A stretch of DNA of 64,000 bases, from contig NC_092671.1 in the NCBI RefSeq assembly GCF_964355755.1, positions 24,133,070 to 24,197,069 of the forward strand, read 5' to 3'. Of the stretch, positions 1 to 11,900 are shown in pieces. How positions within the stretch are numbered: the stretch's first letter is position 1; each line of letters starts with the position of its first letter. The stretch comes from Antedon mediterranea (taxonomy: Eukaryota; Echinodermata; Crinoidea; Comatulida; Antedonidae). The translations under genes were made by a program, and so were the position numbers. The notes under the pieces are model-generated. The model saw only the letters and a list, made by a program, of their open reading frames with translations. It was not told the origin of the DNA and ran no database searches.

Positions 1-29
1 CCTCCACTACATATTGAGGTACATTTATT

Positions 30-383
30 CATATTTTTATTTTATTTATTTTTTATTTTATTCAATCGAAACCAACAGCGATAATTACCGCCACTAACAG
101 CTTTGATACAAACAAAGCCAGGACTGTTTAAAGCACCATGATTGGTCCTAACATTGATCAAGGGCTTCTCTCGTCCAGTGCCCACCTTGACCAGAGGTCT
201 GAGGCAGATACTAGATGCAGGGGCTGCCGTAAAAGTCAGCAGTGCTGATTTCAAATGCCTAACAGGACCCCAGCTCCGTATACAGCACCCGCTATTCCCA
301 GATGGTCTCCCATCCAAGCTCTAACCAGGCCCAACGTTGCTTAACTTCAGTGATCTGACGAGAACCGGTGTTTCAACGTGATA
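30..383 (-). mobile_element. 5S rRNA-derived SINE (SINE3-like)
   Basis: Read on the minus strand, about 276-383 matches most of a 5S rRNA: the block around CCGGTTCTCGTC, then GAAGTTAAGCAAC, CTTGGATGGGAGACC and GGGTGCTGTA, in order and at normal spacing. About 12 nt of the 5S 5' end are missing. A body of roughly 210 nt with no 5S similarity follows, then an A/T-rich AATAAA-type tail at 30-62. 5S head, unrelated body and A-rich tail is the layout of 5S-derived SINEs. A plain 5S pseudogene with chance A-rich flank is the alternative. Both internal-promoter regions are present but diverged, so it is unlikely to be a working 5S gene. Confidence 0.75.
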
Positions 384-1039
384 AAAACATACATACAGAA
401 GGCAAACAGTGTACAATAAATTTGGAAAGCACAAACTAAAACAAGCTATAAACAAATGTTTAAAAGCGTTATAATAATAATGTAGGGATAGTAGTCTGTA
501 ATTTCCAACAATTAGTCTTGCACAATACAAGGGAGCATCCAACAAATTCTTACAAATGTGGTTGCCATAAGGGGAAGCATATTACGAAACAGTTTAGAAA
601 GTAGGCCATTACCAAACTTCATACAAAGACTCACGTACCCTTTCAATTCCAACACATTGAATATTGGTTAACGAGCTATGCCACAACAGACATGCATGAT
701 GTGAACGGTCATTTGGCATCAACAGTGGATGATTGCTGCCACAATCTGCCATTGGTCTGGTCTAAACATTTGCAGCTAGGGCTTTCCACAACCTTTTGGA
801 TCAAGTCAGTCAGGTTTCATGCTCAATCTCCTGGACTGATCCATGTGTACAAACGTCTTGCGTGATGTGGAAAGATCATGTTTCCAATATTGACTGTGAA
901 TGATGTCTTCCATATTCTGTAGTTGCTTTAAGGCATTAACAATTTCTTCTCCAACTGGTGGCTCTCTTGAGCATGTTGTTGTTTATTTGATATAGGATTT
1001 TGTTCCATCTATTTGTACAGTGTTTCACAGTACTTCACA
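384..1039. other. no gene visible
   Basis: No open frame with recognisable protein similarity and no clear repeat boundary. Short frames here have no codon pattern or motif that supports them. Confidence 0.5.
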
Positions 1040-1049
1040 TGCATATTTT

Positions 1050-1440
1050 TTGGTTATCCGCACTTTGCGGATCTTTTTTGCTTTTGTTTTTCTATCTTAC
1101 GTTTTTTTGTCCGCAGCGTAACAACTTTAATACTTGTCAACATAAGATTATATAACTTTGTCAGAGACTTGCACGTTAGAGTCACGTCACGTAAGTTACG
1201 CGCGATTTTATGACTTACGGGAATTTAACATAGGTTGATAACCATATACCAATTTAAATTGAAACTTAGCAAAGTGTAAATTTATTTCATGCGCTAACTA
1301 TCTGTGGAAGAAAAATGGCATGTTTACAGAAAGTTACACGCGCACACACGTTTTAAGCATTGTAGTGAATTTATAGTGTTGATTCCGATCATAACGTGTT
1401 CTCTTGCATATTTAATCCACGCGACGTACACCGACTGCCA
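1050..1440 (+). repeat. Helitron-like repeat family, copy A, 5' part
   Basis: Starts with the palindrome-type head GTTATCCGC...GCGGAT (1053-1072). It then follows the order seen in the copies at 31592 and 33487: T-rich block, 'ataactttgtcag', 'cgtcacgtaagttacgcgcg', 'catgcgctaact' and 'agttacacgcgcac'. The sequence resumes at about 4215, so this copy is split by the 1631-4051 element and its flanks. Confidence 0.65.
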
Positions 1441-1794
1441 AATGATTCCACATACAAAAAGTATATTCAACTAAAACTTTCATTTCTTGTAACTCAGTGT
1501 TAATACAATACAACTTTCTACCAGTCTAGACCTTTCTTCTCTATACTCTATACGTCTTTCCACTATAATATTATTTGCTCTTCTGTTAATATCTATACAA
1601 TTTACTACTTATACTCGACATGCAAATTAGTATGGGCGGCCATTAGGGCCAAAATAGACAAACTTTGCCGTACGAACAATTCCGCTCCCGTAAGGCAAAC
1701 TAATGGCGTTAAAGACATAATTCCTCGAGTGACAAACAAATATTGCCGTACGGACACACACACACACATTGCCATATGAACAAATTGCCGTATG

Positions 1795-1900
1795 GTTAAA
1801 TTGGCGTAAGGACAAAAATTGGCGTAAGGACAGAAATTGGCGTAAGGACAAAAATTGCCGTAAGGACAAAAATTGGCGTAAGGACAAAAATTGGCGTACA
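1795..1900. repeat. 18-bp tandem repeat in left TIR
   Basis: About six units of the type AAAAATTGGCGTAAGGAC. A larger, more variable inverted set lies at 3740-3915. Translation gives the low-complexity SLRQF repeat, which is an artefact of the array and not a protein. Confidence 0.85.
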
Positions 1901-2063
1901 GTCTAACTAAATATAAACGTTGAGGGTAGCATAGTATTTTAAAACCACGTGACTGAAACCACTCTGTGTCCAGTCCTGCTGGGGATTAAAAACATAATCG
2001 ATCATTGAAGGCCTGTGTCAAGCTATGTCTTACTTATGGTTTTTATGGTATTAGAAAATAAAT

Positions 2064-2795
2064 ATTTGTGAGAAAACGGCGGATTGCTCCTCGGAGTCAC
2101 TTTGATGGGATTATACTAGGGTACCTCTTTAGTCGTCCAGTATAGGCTAAGTTAGAGTAGGACCGCTGGTCCCATTTTTACTCGGAATTTATCTTTTAAA
2201 TCTGAGTGTAATAACTCAATTACGTTTTTTTATATATAGTGAAATTTGATACTGTATTTGTGAGAAAACGGCGGATTGCTCCTGGGAGTTACTTGGTGCA
2301 TGAATTAAAGAAAAGAATAATATTCCTTAATCCATGCTTGGTGGGATTATACTAGGGTACCTCCTTAGTCCAGTATAAGTTAGAGTGGAACTGCTGGTCC
2401 CGTTTACTCAGCATTTATCTTTTAAATCTGAGTCATGTAACTCAATTACGATTTTTTATATATAGTGGAATTTTATACTGTATTTGTGACAAAACGGCGG
2501 ATTGTTCCTGGGAGTCACTTGGTGGGATTATACTAGGGTACCTCCTTAGTCGTCCAGTAAAAGTTAGAGTATGACCACTGGTCCCGTTTACTCAGCCCTC
2601 ATCTTTTAAATCTGAGTGTAACTCAATTACGATTTATTAATATTATAGTGAAATTCGATACTGTATTTGTGAGAAAACGGCGGATTGCTCCTGGTAGTCA
2701 CTTAGTGGGATTATACTGGGGTACCTCCTTAGTCGTCCAGATGTTAGAGTAGGACCACTAGTCCCGTTTACTCAGCATTTATCTTTTAGATGAAT
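2064..2795. repeat. ~200-bp tandem repeat, four units
   Basis: Units begin at about 2064, 2257, 2482 and 2665 with TTTGTGAGAAAACGGCGG. Each holds 'gggattatactagggtacctc' and 'cagcatttatcttttaaatctgag'. Spacing varies (193, 225, 183 bp), so units carry indels. They form the left core of the foldback element. Confidence 0.85.
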
Positions 2796-2805
2796 ATGAC
2801 TTGGA

Positions 2806-3325
2806 CAAGTATACCAACATGACTATAGTTGAGAACAGTGTTAAACGGTATCGTACATTAATGTTATTTGTTGTATTTTATTAAGTTTATCCTATTCTTT
2901 ATCACTGTGCTCAAGTATACCAAAATGACTATAGTTGAGAACAGTTTTAAACGGGATCGTACATTAATGTTATTTGTTGTATATTGTTAAGTTTATCCTA
3001 TTCTTTATCAATGTTCTCAAGTATACCAAAATGACTATAGTTGAGAACAGTGTTAAACGGGATCGTACATTAATGTTATTTGTTGTATATTGTTAAGTTT
3101 ATCCTATTCTTTATCAATGTTCTCAAGTATACCAAAATGACTACAGTTGAGAACAGTGTTAAACGGGATCGTACATTAATGTTATTTGTTGTATATTGTT
3201 AAGTTTATCCTATTCTTTATCAATGTTCTCAAGTATACCAAAATGACTACAGTTGAGAACAGTGTTAAACTACATCGTACATTAATGTTATTTGTTATAT
3301 TGTTAAGTGTATTCTTTATTCTTAA
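2806..3325. repeat. ~105-bp tandem repeat, five units
   Basis: Units begin at about 2806, 2912, 3019, 3124 and 3230 with CAAGTATACCAAAATGACTA, followed by 'gagaacagtgttaaacgggatcgtac'. The middle three are nearly identical, which suggests recent local expansion. Confidence 0.85.
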
Positions 3326-3739
3326 TAATTGTACTAAATTATTAAGAAAGAAACAGTAGTAAGCATAACATTTCCCCACTCCTACATTAGCATGGTAGGA
3401 CATTGTAATGGTCGCAGGTGGCTCAACTTTATTTATTACTGCAATAGGATGGACATGGTCCTACTACCACCTTACCATCCAATAGGATTCCAGTAAATTT
3501 CCTTTAGGGCCTACTACCATGTCAATCAGAATTCAGTAATTAAATGAATGAACCCCTCAAGTTAACAAGGAAATCAGCCTATCCGAATATACCAGTAGAC
3601 TTCGTCGTACAGTCGTACTGTGGTAATAGTTGAGAATTCTCAATAGTCAATTTGGTATATTTTATATACCTGGCAGGACTGGACACAGAGTGGTTTCAGT
3701 CACGTGGCTTTAAAATACCATGTGCCCTCAACGTTTAGA

Positions 3740-3915
3740 TTTAGTTAGACTGTACGCCAATTTGTCCTTACGCCAATTTTTGTCCTTTCGGCAATTTTGT
3801 CCTTTCGGCAATTGTTGTCTTTACGGCAATTTTTGTCCTTACGCCAATTTGTGTCCTTACGCCAATTTTTGTCCTTACGCCAATTTAACCATACGGCAAT
3901 TTGTTCATATGGCAA
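3740..3915. repeat. 18-bp tandem repeat in right TIR
   Basis: Inverted counterpart of the 1795-1900 array, with about nine units built on GTCCTTACGCCAATTTTT. More units and more variants than the left arm, so the arms have changed copy number separately. Confidence 0.8.
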
Positions 3916-4214
3916 TGTGTTTGTGTGTCCGTACGGCAATATTTGTTTGTCACTCGAGGAATTATGTCTTTAACGCCATTAGTTTGCCTTACGGGAGCGG
4001 AATTGTTCGTTCGGCAACGTTTGTTTATTTTGGCCCTAATGGCCGCCCATAAATTAGGGGCTTCAGAGGAGGATAAAATGTTCCCTCCAAAGTTTCCCAC
4101 CAAAATTATACCATTATGATTGGCTTATAAATTTAGCAGACCTAGTCTAAAACATCCTTTATCTAACCAAAGGAAATCAGAAACATAACATTATGACCAG
4201 CATGTACAAATTTC

Positions 4215-5042
4215 CAGGTGCGTGCAATTTTTACGTGCGCTAAAAACATCCTTTTTTTGTTTTTGAAAATGATGTTTTTCCAGCTTTTTCTAGTAATTTC
4301 ACCAACTTTTAAACAATTTCGACTTATGACGTCATCGTATGGCCACTCGAATATAAACTTATCCGTATTTCAGTTTCCCTCATATTTTGATGCTGTCTAG
4401 GTCAATCAATTATCTTTTGCATGATTTACCATTTAAAAAATGTTTAATGACGTCATCATGATAAAAAGCGTGAAACACTTGGGTCACTTTTTTCATCATT
4501 ACAGTAAATTTCAATATGTTATAGCTCCTCAGAATGAAAGGTGATACTGATTAAAACATTTTCTGGAAGCTTTTGAATTGTAGATACGAATTTATGTACA
4601 AATTTTGCACATCGGATGTTGTGACGTCATCATATGGCCAGTTGAATTATAAAAGTTGAATTTCCATATTTTGCGTCACAGTTCATGACATTTAAAAGAG
4701 TGCGCATCCAAATTCTACGTATCCAAATTTCTTCAACACGTTAATATGTTCCGAAATTGCTATCTACGCGTTTCATTATGATGACGTCATCATGTTAAAA
4801 ATTGAAATAAAAGGCGGGTTCCGGTATTTCCACCTATTCTGCACTGTATGTAGTATTTATACAGTATATAGTGTATACTGTATATACTTAGACACAAAAT
4901 AGAGGGTAAAAAAACATTTGATTTTCTTCAGGTCACAATGGCATAATTGTTTTTCTGTGCGCAATATTCTACTGTATGACAGGCACATGGCGTTTGCACG
5001 GCGGATAACCTTACTCGTCCATAGTGACGAGTTCAAATCTAG
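4215..5042 (+). repeat. Helitron-like repeat family, copy A, 3' part with terminal hairpin
   Basis: Follows copy B (31592-33122) in order: 'tttttccagctttttctagtaattt', 'aaacaatttcgactta', 'gacgtcatcgtatggcca' and 'ttctggaagc'. It ends with GGCGGATAAC, then a hairpin at 5013-5030 (ACTCGTC...GACGAGT), then CTAG at 5039-5042 followed by T. A hairpin a few bases before a CTRR end is the Helitron 3' signature. No Rep/helicase frame is present, so it would be non-autonomous. Confidence 0.6.
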
Positions 5043-5187
5043 TTGATTTTTCATTTCGTTTTCCCAGCTAACTATTGTGCTATTTTTTCGGTTATATAAA
5101 TCATGAATAATACCACCAAACACTTGCGAGTTAGGATGACTATAACGAGGCATTTAATAAAAAGGCAAATTGCCTTAAAATGTAAAT

Positions 5188-5221
5188 GTGACGTGTTTCG
5201 AGAAACTATTCTCATCATCAG
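5188..5221 (-). ncRNA. hammerhead-ribozyme-like motif in the Penelope 3' region
   Basis: Minus strand reads CTGATGA, one extra T, a five-pair stem GAGAA/TTCTC closed by TAGT, then GAAAC, then ACGTC. Taking the last A of GAAA with the U of GUC, and C with G, gives the very short stem III known from hammerheads of Penelope-like elements. Stem I pairing is poor by eye, so activity is doubtful. It lies about 110 nt after the stop of the endonuclease remnant, where such motifs are expected. Confidence 0.4.
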
Positions 5222-5494
5222 AACAGTAAACAACGCCTAGAGTACTTATATACCAATAGGACATATTGTATGTAAATAAGTAAGTAATTAGCATAATAAA
5301 ACAAGGAATGTAGGCAACAACCAATCATATGGCAAGTGTGACGCCTAAGTTATAGATTTGTTTGTTCAAGGAAGGTTTACTCCACGAGATGTGGAGGGCT
5401 TCCTTGACCTTAAGCTTGAAAGCGGAATCTGCAGAATCCAGAACGGTGAAGCAACCCGCATTAGCGAGGGCCTTACACCGTTCTGAATCCTGCA

Positions 5495-6544
5495 TGTAAT
5501 TGGACCTGGGGAGCCGGGACGCCCTCTATACCAATGAGTATAACCAAGGAACACAAACACTTGAGTACGGGTACTTCTTTGTCTTTATTCCAAAGCGGTA
5601 AAACTGCAAACAAACATAATCGATACATAGTCTAGTCACAAACATCATGAATAAAATGATTAATGGATTTATATAGTAAATATGTCAGAATGGTGAAATA
5701 TTACATTCTCTACAAACAGAGATTATCAACTGTTTGCAAACTTCAATTTCTTACAATAAAGTTTAGCGTTACGCATAACACACTTCAGTTACATCAAAAC
5801 CTATGAACCATCGAATGTAAACATAATAACTGATTATTACAAATAAACTAACAGAGTGTGACTCAACATAATACGGATTCAATCTGAGGAAGCTTCGGGA
5901 AGCAAATCACTTGGATAACTTTAAAATGTCTAAAAAGAAACATATTATCACTAAATAATAACGTTGGTAAACACCGCTTTCAATCTCTAAACTAACTCAT
6001 AAATATTCATGACTAAGAAAAATCGGCGAGTGTAGGTCCTTTAGCAAAAGCTATAAATAACCAGAAACTAAGAAAACTATACGATTAAATTATAACCTTC
6101 TAGTGCTTAAAATATATATGGATAAACGCTAGTTGTATTTTAGGCTTAACATACGGCATACAGTGCTAACATATGGCATACAACGTTAACATAGGTGTAC
6201 ATTCTTCGTTAACGGGAAGCACGAAACAACGACGAGCCACACCTTGTCATCCTTGTGGTAACATGTTGGACCAAAGATCCATAAAATTCTTCTAATATAA
6301 TAAGTAACAGCTAACAAAATAACAACTATCAGATTCTAAGGTAAAAACATAACTACTATATATAGGTTCCGAAACTCACCAGAAAACATTAAAACGGTGA
6401 TAAACACAGGTAACTTTGCCTCTTAAAGATACATCTTTCAAAGATGACTAACTTGTTAAAAAAAATGTAACCTTGCGGTAGAGCTAACCTTAGTTTACCC
6501 CAGAGGGCGCTACGATCAATAAAACTCCTCAAACGGACAGCACA
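5495..6544 (-). mobile_element. solo LTR (1,050 bp) inside the Penelope element
   Basis: On the minus strand it begins TGTGCTGTCC and ends CCAATTACA, the TG...CA ends of an LTR. The 5-bp target duplication is CTGCA at 5490-5494 and 6545-6549. Removing it joins the two endonuclease halves (FQHLQ to SERCKAL). AATAAA on the minus strand at 5584-5589, about 90 nt before the end, supports this orientation. No internal retroelement coding is present, so it is most simply the product of LTR-LTR recombination. Confidence 0.85.
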
Positions 6545-7760
6545 CTGCAGATGTTGAAAAATGTGAGAAGCCTTGTCCCTGAAATGTTCACACACCCGCA
6601 TTGATAACCGTCTATTGGTTTCACCAATATACATGGAATTACATCCCATACATTTAAATTTATATACAACACGAGAGCGGAACACATCAGAGACAGGGTC
6701 CTTAAGACTAAAAAAGTTTGAAATTTTGAATGATTTGAAAGCTAATTTAATATTAATACCTTTGCAATATTTACGTGTAATTTTGTCGATTCTTTGTTGT
6801 GCGCATTTGGCAAACTGTAAGGTAATTTAAAATAAAGAACCTGGTTTTGTTCAACAATCAACTCAACTGACGCAACATTGCAAGGAGAAAAAATATTACT
6901 AAGATATCTGTAAATATTGTCATTAATTAGACTGAGTGGAAAACCGTTTTTACTTAAAATGGTTTTAAGAGTTGAAATGTCATTGTTAAAGCTATGACCA
7001 GGAATTATTCAATTTGTAAACTCTGTCAATCAAAGTACGAACAAGCCCAATTTTGTAAGAAAAGGAAGTGAAACTGTTAAAATTAGTGAGGAGACCCGTG
7101 AAGGTAGGCTTTCTGAAGACCGAAGTTACGACAGAAGAACCATTATTGTTTAGCATTATATCTAAAAATGGAAGACAATGGTCAATCTCATATTCAACTG
7201 TGAACTTTGTGTTAGGGTGCTGATCGTTAATAAAGTCAAAGAAAGTATTTGCATCATCTTTTGTATTGCATAAACAAAAAATGTCATCAACATAACGACG
7301 GTAAAACATGACCGAAGCTTGTGAGAAGTTCTTTAACCATGTTTGTTCATGATGACCCACAAATAAATTGGCTAAAACAGGTGCAAGTGGGGATCCCATT
7401 GACACACCGTCTATTTGATCATAAATATCACCATTGAATATGAAATTGGTTTTTTCCGTAGCAAGTAAAAACAATTTGCGTAAATCGCTTTTGTTTAAGC
7501 TCATATTATAATTGACATCATTAGTGATATAGTCAACAGTAATGTCAATGCATTCAAACAGGGGGATGTTCGTGAACAAACTAACAACATCAAATGACAC
7601 CATACATTTGTGCGAAGTGTCAACATGTTGGATTTCCTTCACAAATGTGAATGAATCAGTCGCCACATATTGATTAGGTAATACCGGAAAGTAATTCGCA
7701 TACAAATTTTGCCAGATTATAATTGACAGCGCCAGTGATTTCGGTTATCATTTTCAATCT

Positions 7761-8771
7761 TTAAACTCCAGTCACCCATGTAGACTGTGATGTCTTTCTT
7801 ACAGTACAAAACTTGTCAAGAACATTCTTTAGTAGTTCGACATAAGTGATGTTGGATGTGCCTTAAGTGTGGTGAATATCACTGATTGAGTTGAGTAGCC
7901 CAACACAGACTGGGCTGTCCATCCACCACCTCGTAGAGGGTGTATTTTTCAATAAACCGATTATGGTTGGCATTGTGGTATTAAAGTTGATTAAATAAGT
8001 GATTGAGAGTTCCCATGAACATTTTTAAATGTAAAATATGTCTTTAAAAAGACATATTTTACTGATGCTTACAGGCATAATTTATGTTATATTGTGAACT
8101 TTTTTGAAATGGCGATGTCGACAGACTCGTCAAGTTCAAGTTATTTTTTTATGTTTTCACAAACAGGTATAAATACCAAATAAAAACAAAGACACTCACA
8201 CAGTACGCCATTACAGTATCATCGCATGTAAACGAGGAACTAGACCACTCAGCATCTTCTTATGCAATGTTACCCCAGCCCGCCCCACCCAAATTTTTAC
8301 AGATCTTGAAAGTACAGTAATGTTAAATCATAACTGTCATCGGAATAACAAAAATACTATAGTAATATACATAAATGTTTCAATTCAGATTATTTTTTCG
8401 CATGTTCAACATGATATTTTTCAACAGAACTGTTCATTATCATTTTAATGTTGTTATGCATACTTACACGTTTCAATTTCAGCCAAAATACAGCAGAAAA
8501 AACACAGTAGTATTTAACATGAAGAAATATACAAAGATGAAATTGTGTTTAATTGTATTTCAAGGTAAACCATTAAAGCGACAATGACTTAAAAATGGTT
8601 ACCTTTTTCCTTGTTTTTTTTTAATCATAAATCAGGAATGTCTTGAACACATGAAGTATACCTGAAATACTTTTCAGGTATGCACACACTATTTAGTTTT
8701 TATGTGTGACATATACATAATTTTGAATTCAAGTAAAAAATCTGCTTCCAATGATTTTGTTGAAAATATTG
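7761..8771. other. TFIP11 downstream region, no gene visible
   Basis: No supported coding. A near-perfect short palindrome lies at 8035-8066 (AAAATATGTCTTT and its complement). A possible polyadenylation signal for TFIP11 (ATTAAA on the minus strand) lies near 8620, but the true 3' end cannot be fixed from sequence alone. Confidence 0.5.
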
Positions 8772-8948
8772 CTATGAGTTAAGTGCCATTTCTATTGCTC
8801 TTTGTAATGCCATAGGTGCCCAACGTCCCTGTTCGTTCACAAATATCACACCTCTTTCAATGTAAACCATTAGAGGTCCAAGGGAGTAAATCTGTTTTCC
8901 ATCAAATCGTCTTTGTGTTATACAAAACAGAAGTCCACATTCTTGTGC
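8772..8948 (-). CDS. TFIP11: TFIP11 coding exon 14 (C-terminus)
   Basis: Residues 736-793: [47 protein letters not shown], then TAG. This matches the compact C-terminal strand region of the family. Confidence 0.92.
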   Translation of the reverse strand, partial: AQECGLLFCITQRRFDGKQIYSLGPLMVYIERGVIFVNEQGRWAPMALQRAIEMALNS

Positions 8949-11900
8949 CTAAAAAAATAAATAATCAATTTTAATGATATATCTTGTTCTATCCATAGTT
9001 AAGCTTTCTACTTCTAAGGGCATTCCACAGCCAAAAATTAACCTATAAACTGCCTGTAGAAATGGGGTTTAACCTAGCCTTTTAACCTTTGACATGAAGG
9101 GCAAATTGTTGTGATTAGGCACTTGGTTGTTCGGTAATGACTAATCATACTCACTTTATTTTTTTATTGTCACCTAATTGGTTAAAAAAATTACCGATAA
9201 TTTTTGTTTTGGCTGCGGAAAAAGGGCCTAAGCCATAGGGCTGATACTCACATCATTCACCATGGGAAATTCTAATGCCAACATTTTTAGGCTATTTTAG
9301 AATGGTGATTTTCTATAAAAGTTTTGTTTAAATTTGACAGTTTTCCATGTCTTTAAATGACAAAGAAAACTTTTACCATAAATTAGGTTAAAAAATGAAA
9401 TTTACCCAACAAATGATATTTTTCATTTTATTTTGTTTGTTTTAAGCGAAATCTTGTTTTATCAAAAAGTGAATATACATTGAATAAAACTATGATTTTA
9501 TTCAATTGTTTATACAGAAATTTACTGCTGTGGATCATAAAATGGTTTAAAGAAAAGTGTTACTTTTTTTTCAACTAGATCTCTGAATGTTGTTGGAACT
9601 GCAATTCCAGAAAAACTTCCTCTTTCACTCTAAAAAAAAAAAAACAATTTAAATATTTCAGATTTGTTTCTCAGGGTAAATTACCCATAATTTATGAATA
9701 GATAATGCAAATAATAAAATATTAAATAATTTAAATATACTTTAAAAGAAAGAGTTTGGAGAGCTTTTACAGACATTATTTATTTAAGTTATTACCTCTG
9801 TTTCAGTTGGTTTTCTATTATGATCTGTTGTATTTGACGAATACTGAAGGTTGTCTACACTAGCAGTGAATTTTCCCGACACGGCATGGTTCATTAACTC
9901 AAGAGCACGGTTGAAATAATCTTAAATCAAACAAAAATTAACAAACTTAATTATTATTCCTGCTCTCTACACTTGGCAATACTTAATTGACTAGACTTAG
10001 ATTTCCATTTTATTGGATGTTTCCTGTACAACTGTATTTTTATGCTGAATGAGACAAGGAGTAAAGAGTGTCCTTTAAATAAATTCCCTTCCGAAAGGGA
10101 AAAAAATAGTAAGTGCGTCGGTTAATTTCCCTGCCACTGTTCATCTTTAACTAGGGCTACTAGGTTTAAAAAAAAAAAAATAATGAGGTGAAAATGAACA
10201 ATATGTTTTAATTAGAAAGGTTGATCATGAACCATTCTATTGTTGCAATGTTAAAATGAGGTTATTTGCTTTGTTTGGAGCATTGTTTGCAGTAATTTAT
10301 AAACACATTTATTATAATAATAATGTATCCATTTTTAAAGCTAAAATTCCATGATGATGCTTTTTTGTCGATTTTATAAGTGGCTTGCAATATCGATGAC
10401 ATCATCAACAAACAAATGAAAGCACTCAGAAACCGAGTGAAGTACTTGGCAAAATATATCCACAGAGAGGGAGCATGTTGAAAGATACATTTTTTGCTTT
10501 AGGTATAAGTTTTACATGGTTAAAAATAGGCATGTTCTGTAAGTATATCTGTATGTACAGAATGAAATAAGGAATGACGCATAGTATACTCAAAAACTGA
10601 TTATCAACTAACAATAGTTTAATTTGAATAACAATAGGACAGCACTGCAAAAAACTAGTGGGTGAATTTGAAAAGAAATAGGTTTTTAAAAACTACTTGT
10701 ATCAAAAAACCTGTACATTTAAATCAAATTATGTTTTAAAATTACAAATCAATAATTATAACTCCTGCCTCTTGTACAAACAAGTTTTTTGGACAAGTAG
10801 TTCGAGAAAATGCAATTTCAGTTTACTTGTTACTTTAAGACTGCTCGCCGGCTTTTGAAAATTGTCTCCTATCTTTTAACACTAGCTGGTCTGAAAATAA
10901 TATCATTTTTGGATGGTCTGAAAGTATATACCTATCTACCCCGAAAAATTCAGAATGATAACTTCAAAATTGTAAGCGCTATCGTGCTAACAAACATACA
11001 TACAAATAAAGCAACTACTATACTATATATATCTCTTTTTTTTAAAACCTATATTATTTACACTAAATGAATACAGGAATCAGAAAATTGCTCAAATGTA
11101 TGAGAAACAGAGTTTTGTGATACGTTGGGGATCTGTTTCAAATCCATTTACAGTATCCAATGGAGTTAGACAGGGTGGGGTTATGTCCCTTCTCCTTTAT
11201 AATATACTAACAATTATGCTTGCCCCAGGGCGGGTTTTAAAATTAGTTTAAAGCCTTCTCAGTACATAACACACATACCTCCCTATACTCACCAACCCCC
11301 ACCTCTCTTCAATAACACCCCACACTCTTTTTTAAAAACAAATTCTTCCCAGTACAAATTTAATTCAAGTTCAGTTTCAAATTGAGAGGGTACACATAGC
11401 TACAATAGGCCATACATAGCTACAATAGGCCTATGGTTTAAGTACGTTGTAAACTGTGTAAATAAATAGGTGTCATATTGGCTGATAATTAAAATATCTA
11501 ATTTTGATACTGCTGCCCCCTAGCTTTTTTTCTCCTCTCACCATCCAAGCCACAATCAACAAACCTTAACTCCTCCCCTGGACAGTTCAAATGTAGTAGC
11601 TTTTCCTATTACAATTCCAATCATAGGCTACTTCATTACGCCAGTATTTTCGGTCCTCCTCCTCCCTCTTCAAACACACCCCAGATACTGGGTGATGTGT
11701 TTAAGAAGGTTCCAGTTAAAATTATGTTAGCCATCACTCCCAACCGATAATCCCTCAGTGGCAGTTTAAAACATTTCCAACACAGTTTCGGTCTTGGTGA
11801 TAGGCATACTATACATCCTCACCCCAAACTCCCAGCCACTTTCCAGGGATAATTAAAATACTTTAACATTTTCCAACTACAATTCCCGGTACAATTGCGA

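Larger units (their letters stand above)
1631..4051. mobile_element. 2.4-kb foldback DNA element with repeat-bearing TIRs
   Basis: The ends are inverted copies (TATGGGCGGCCATTAGGGCC and its complement). The inversion continues inward for about 350 bp, to the shared 'ccacgtgactgaaaccactctg' region near 1950 and its complement near 3690. The flanks share AATTAG at 1625-1630 and 4052-4057, a likely 6-bp target duplication. Each arm carries an array of 18-bp units and the centre is two further tandem arrays. No transposase frame is present, so it is non-autonomous. The superfamily is not assigned; a 6-7-bp duplication would fit few groups. Confidence 0.8.
5160..7760 (-). pseudogene. Penelope-like element (RT + GIY-YIG), degenerate
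   Basis: The longest frame (7705-6992) is a Penelope-type reverse transcriptase: SFDVVSLFTNIPL, then GVSMGSPLAPVLANLF, then YRRYVDDIF with the catalytic YVDD, then the FRKPTFTG block. Thumb-region coding continues to about 6700 in shifted frames. Near 6685-6550 comes a GIY-YIG endonuclease start (VYKFKC..C..MYIGETNRR). Its C-terminus (FKLKVKEALHI, then KPSLNKQ) is found only at 5335-5490, because a solo LTR separates the two halves. The 5' end is lost near 7760, where YNLAKF lies out of frame with the rest. Such elements copy themselves by RT and endonuclease. This one is dead: frameshifts, 5' truncation and an insertion. Confidence 0.88.

Noticed and set aside
276-383. Functional 5S rRNA gene
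   Set aside because: The 5' end is missing, many changes are present, and it is fused to a SINE-like body and tail.
1627-1887. Frame with repeated SLRQF residues
   Set aside because: It is the translation of an 18-bp tandem array inside a TIR, and the same holds for 3720-4052. Not a protein.
4857-5153. 98-codon minus frame
   Set aside because: Lies over the 3' end of the Helitron-like repeat. Copy B does not keep it open.
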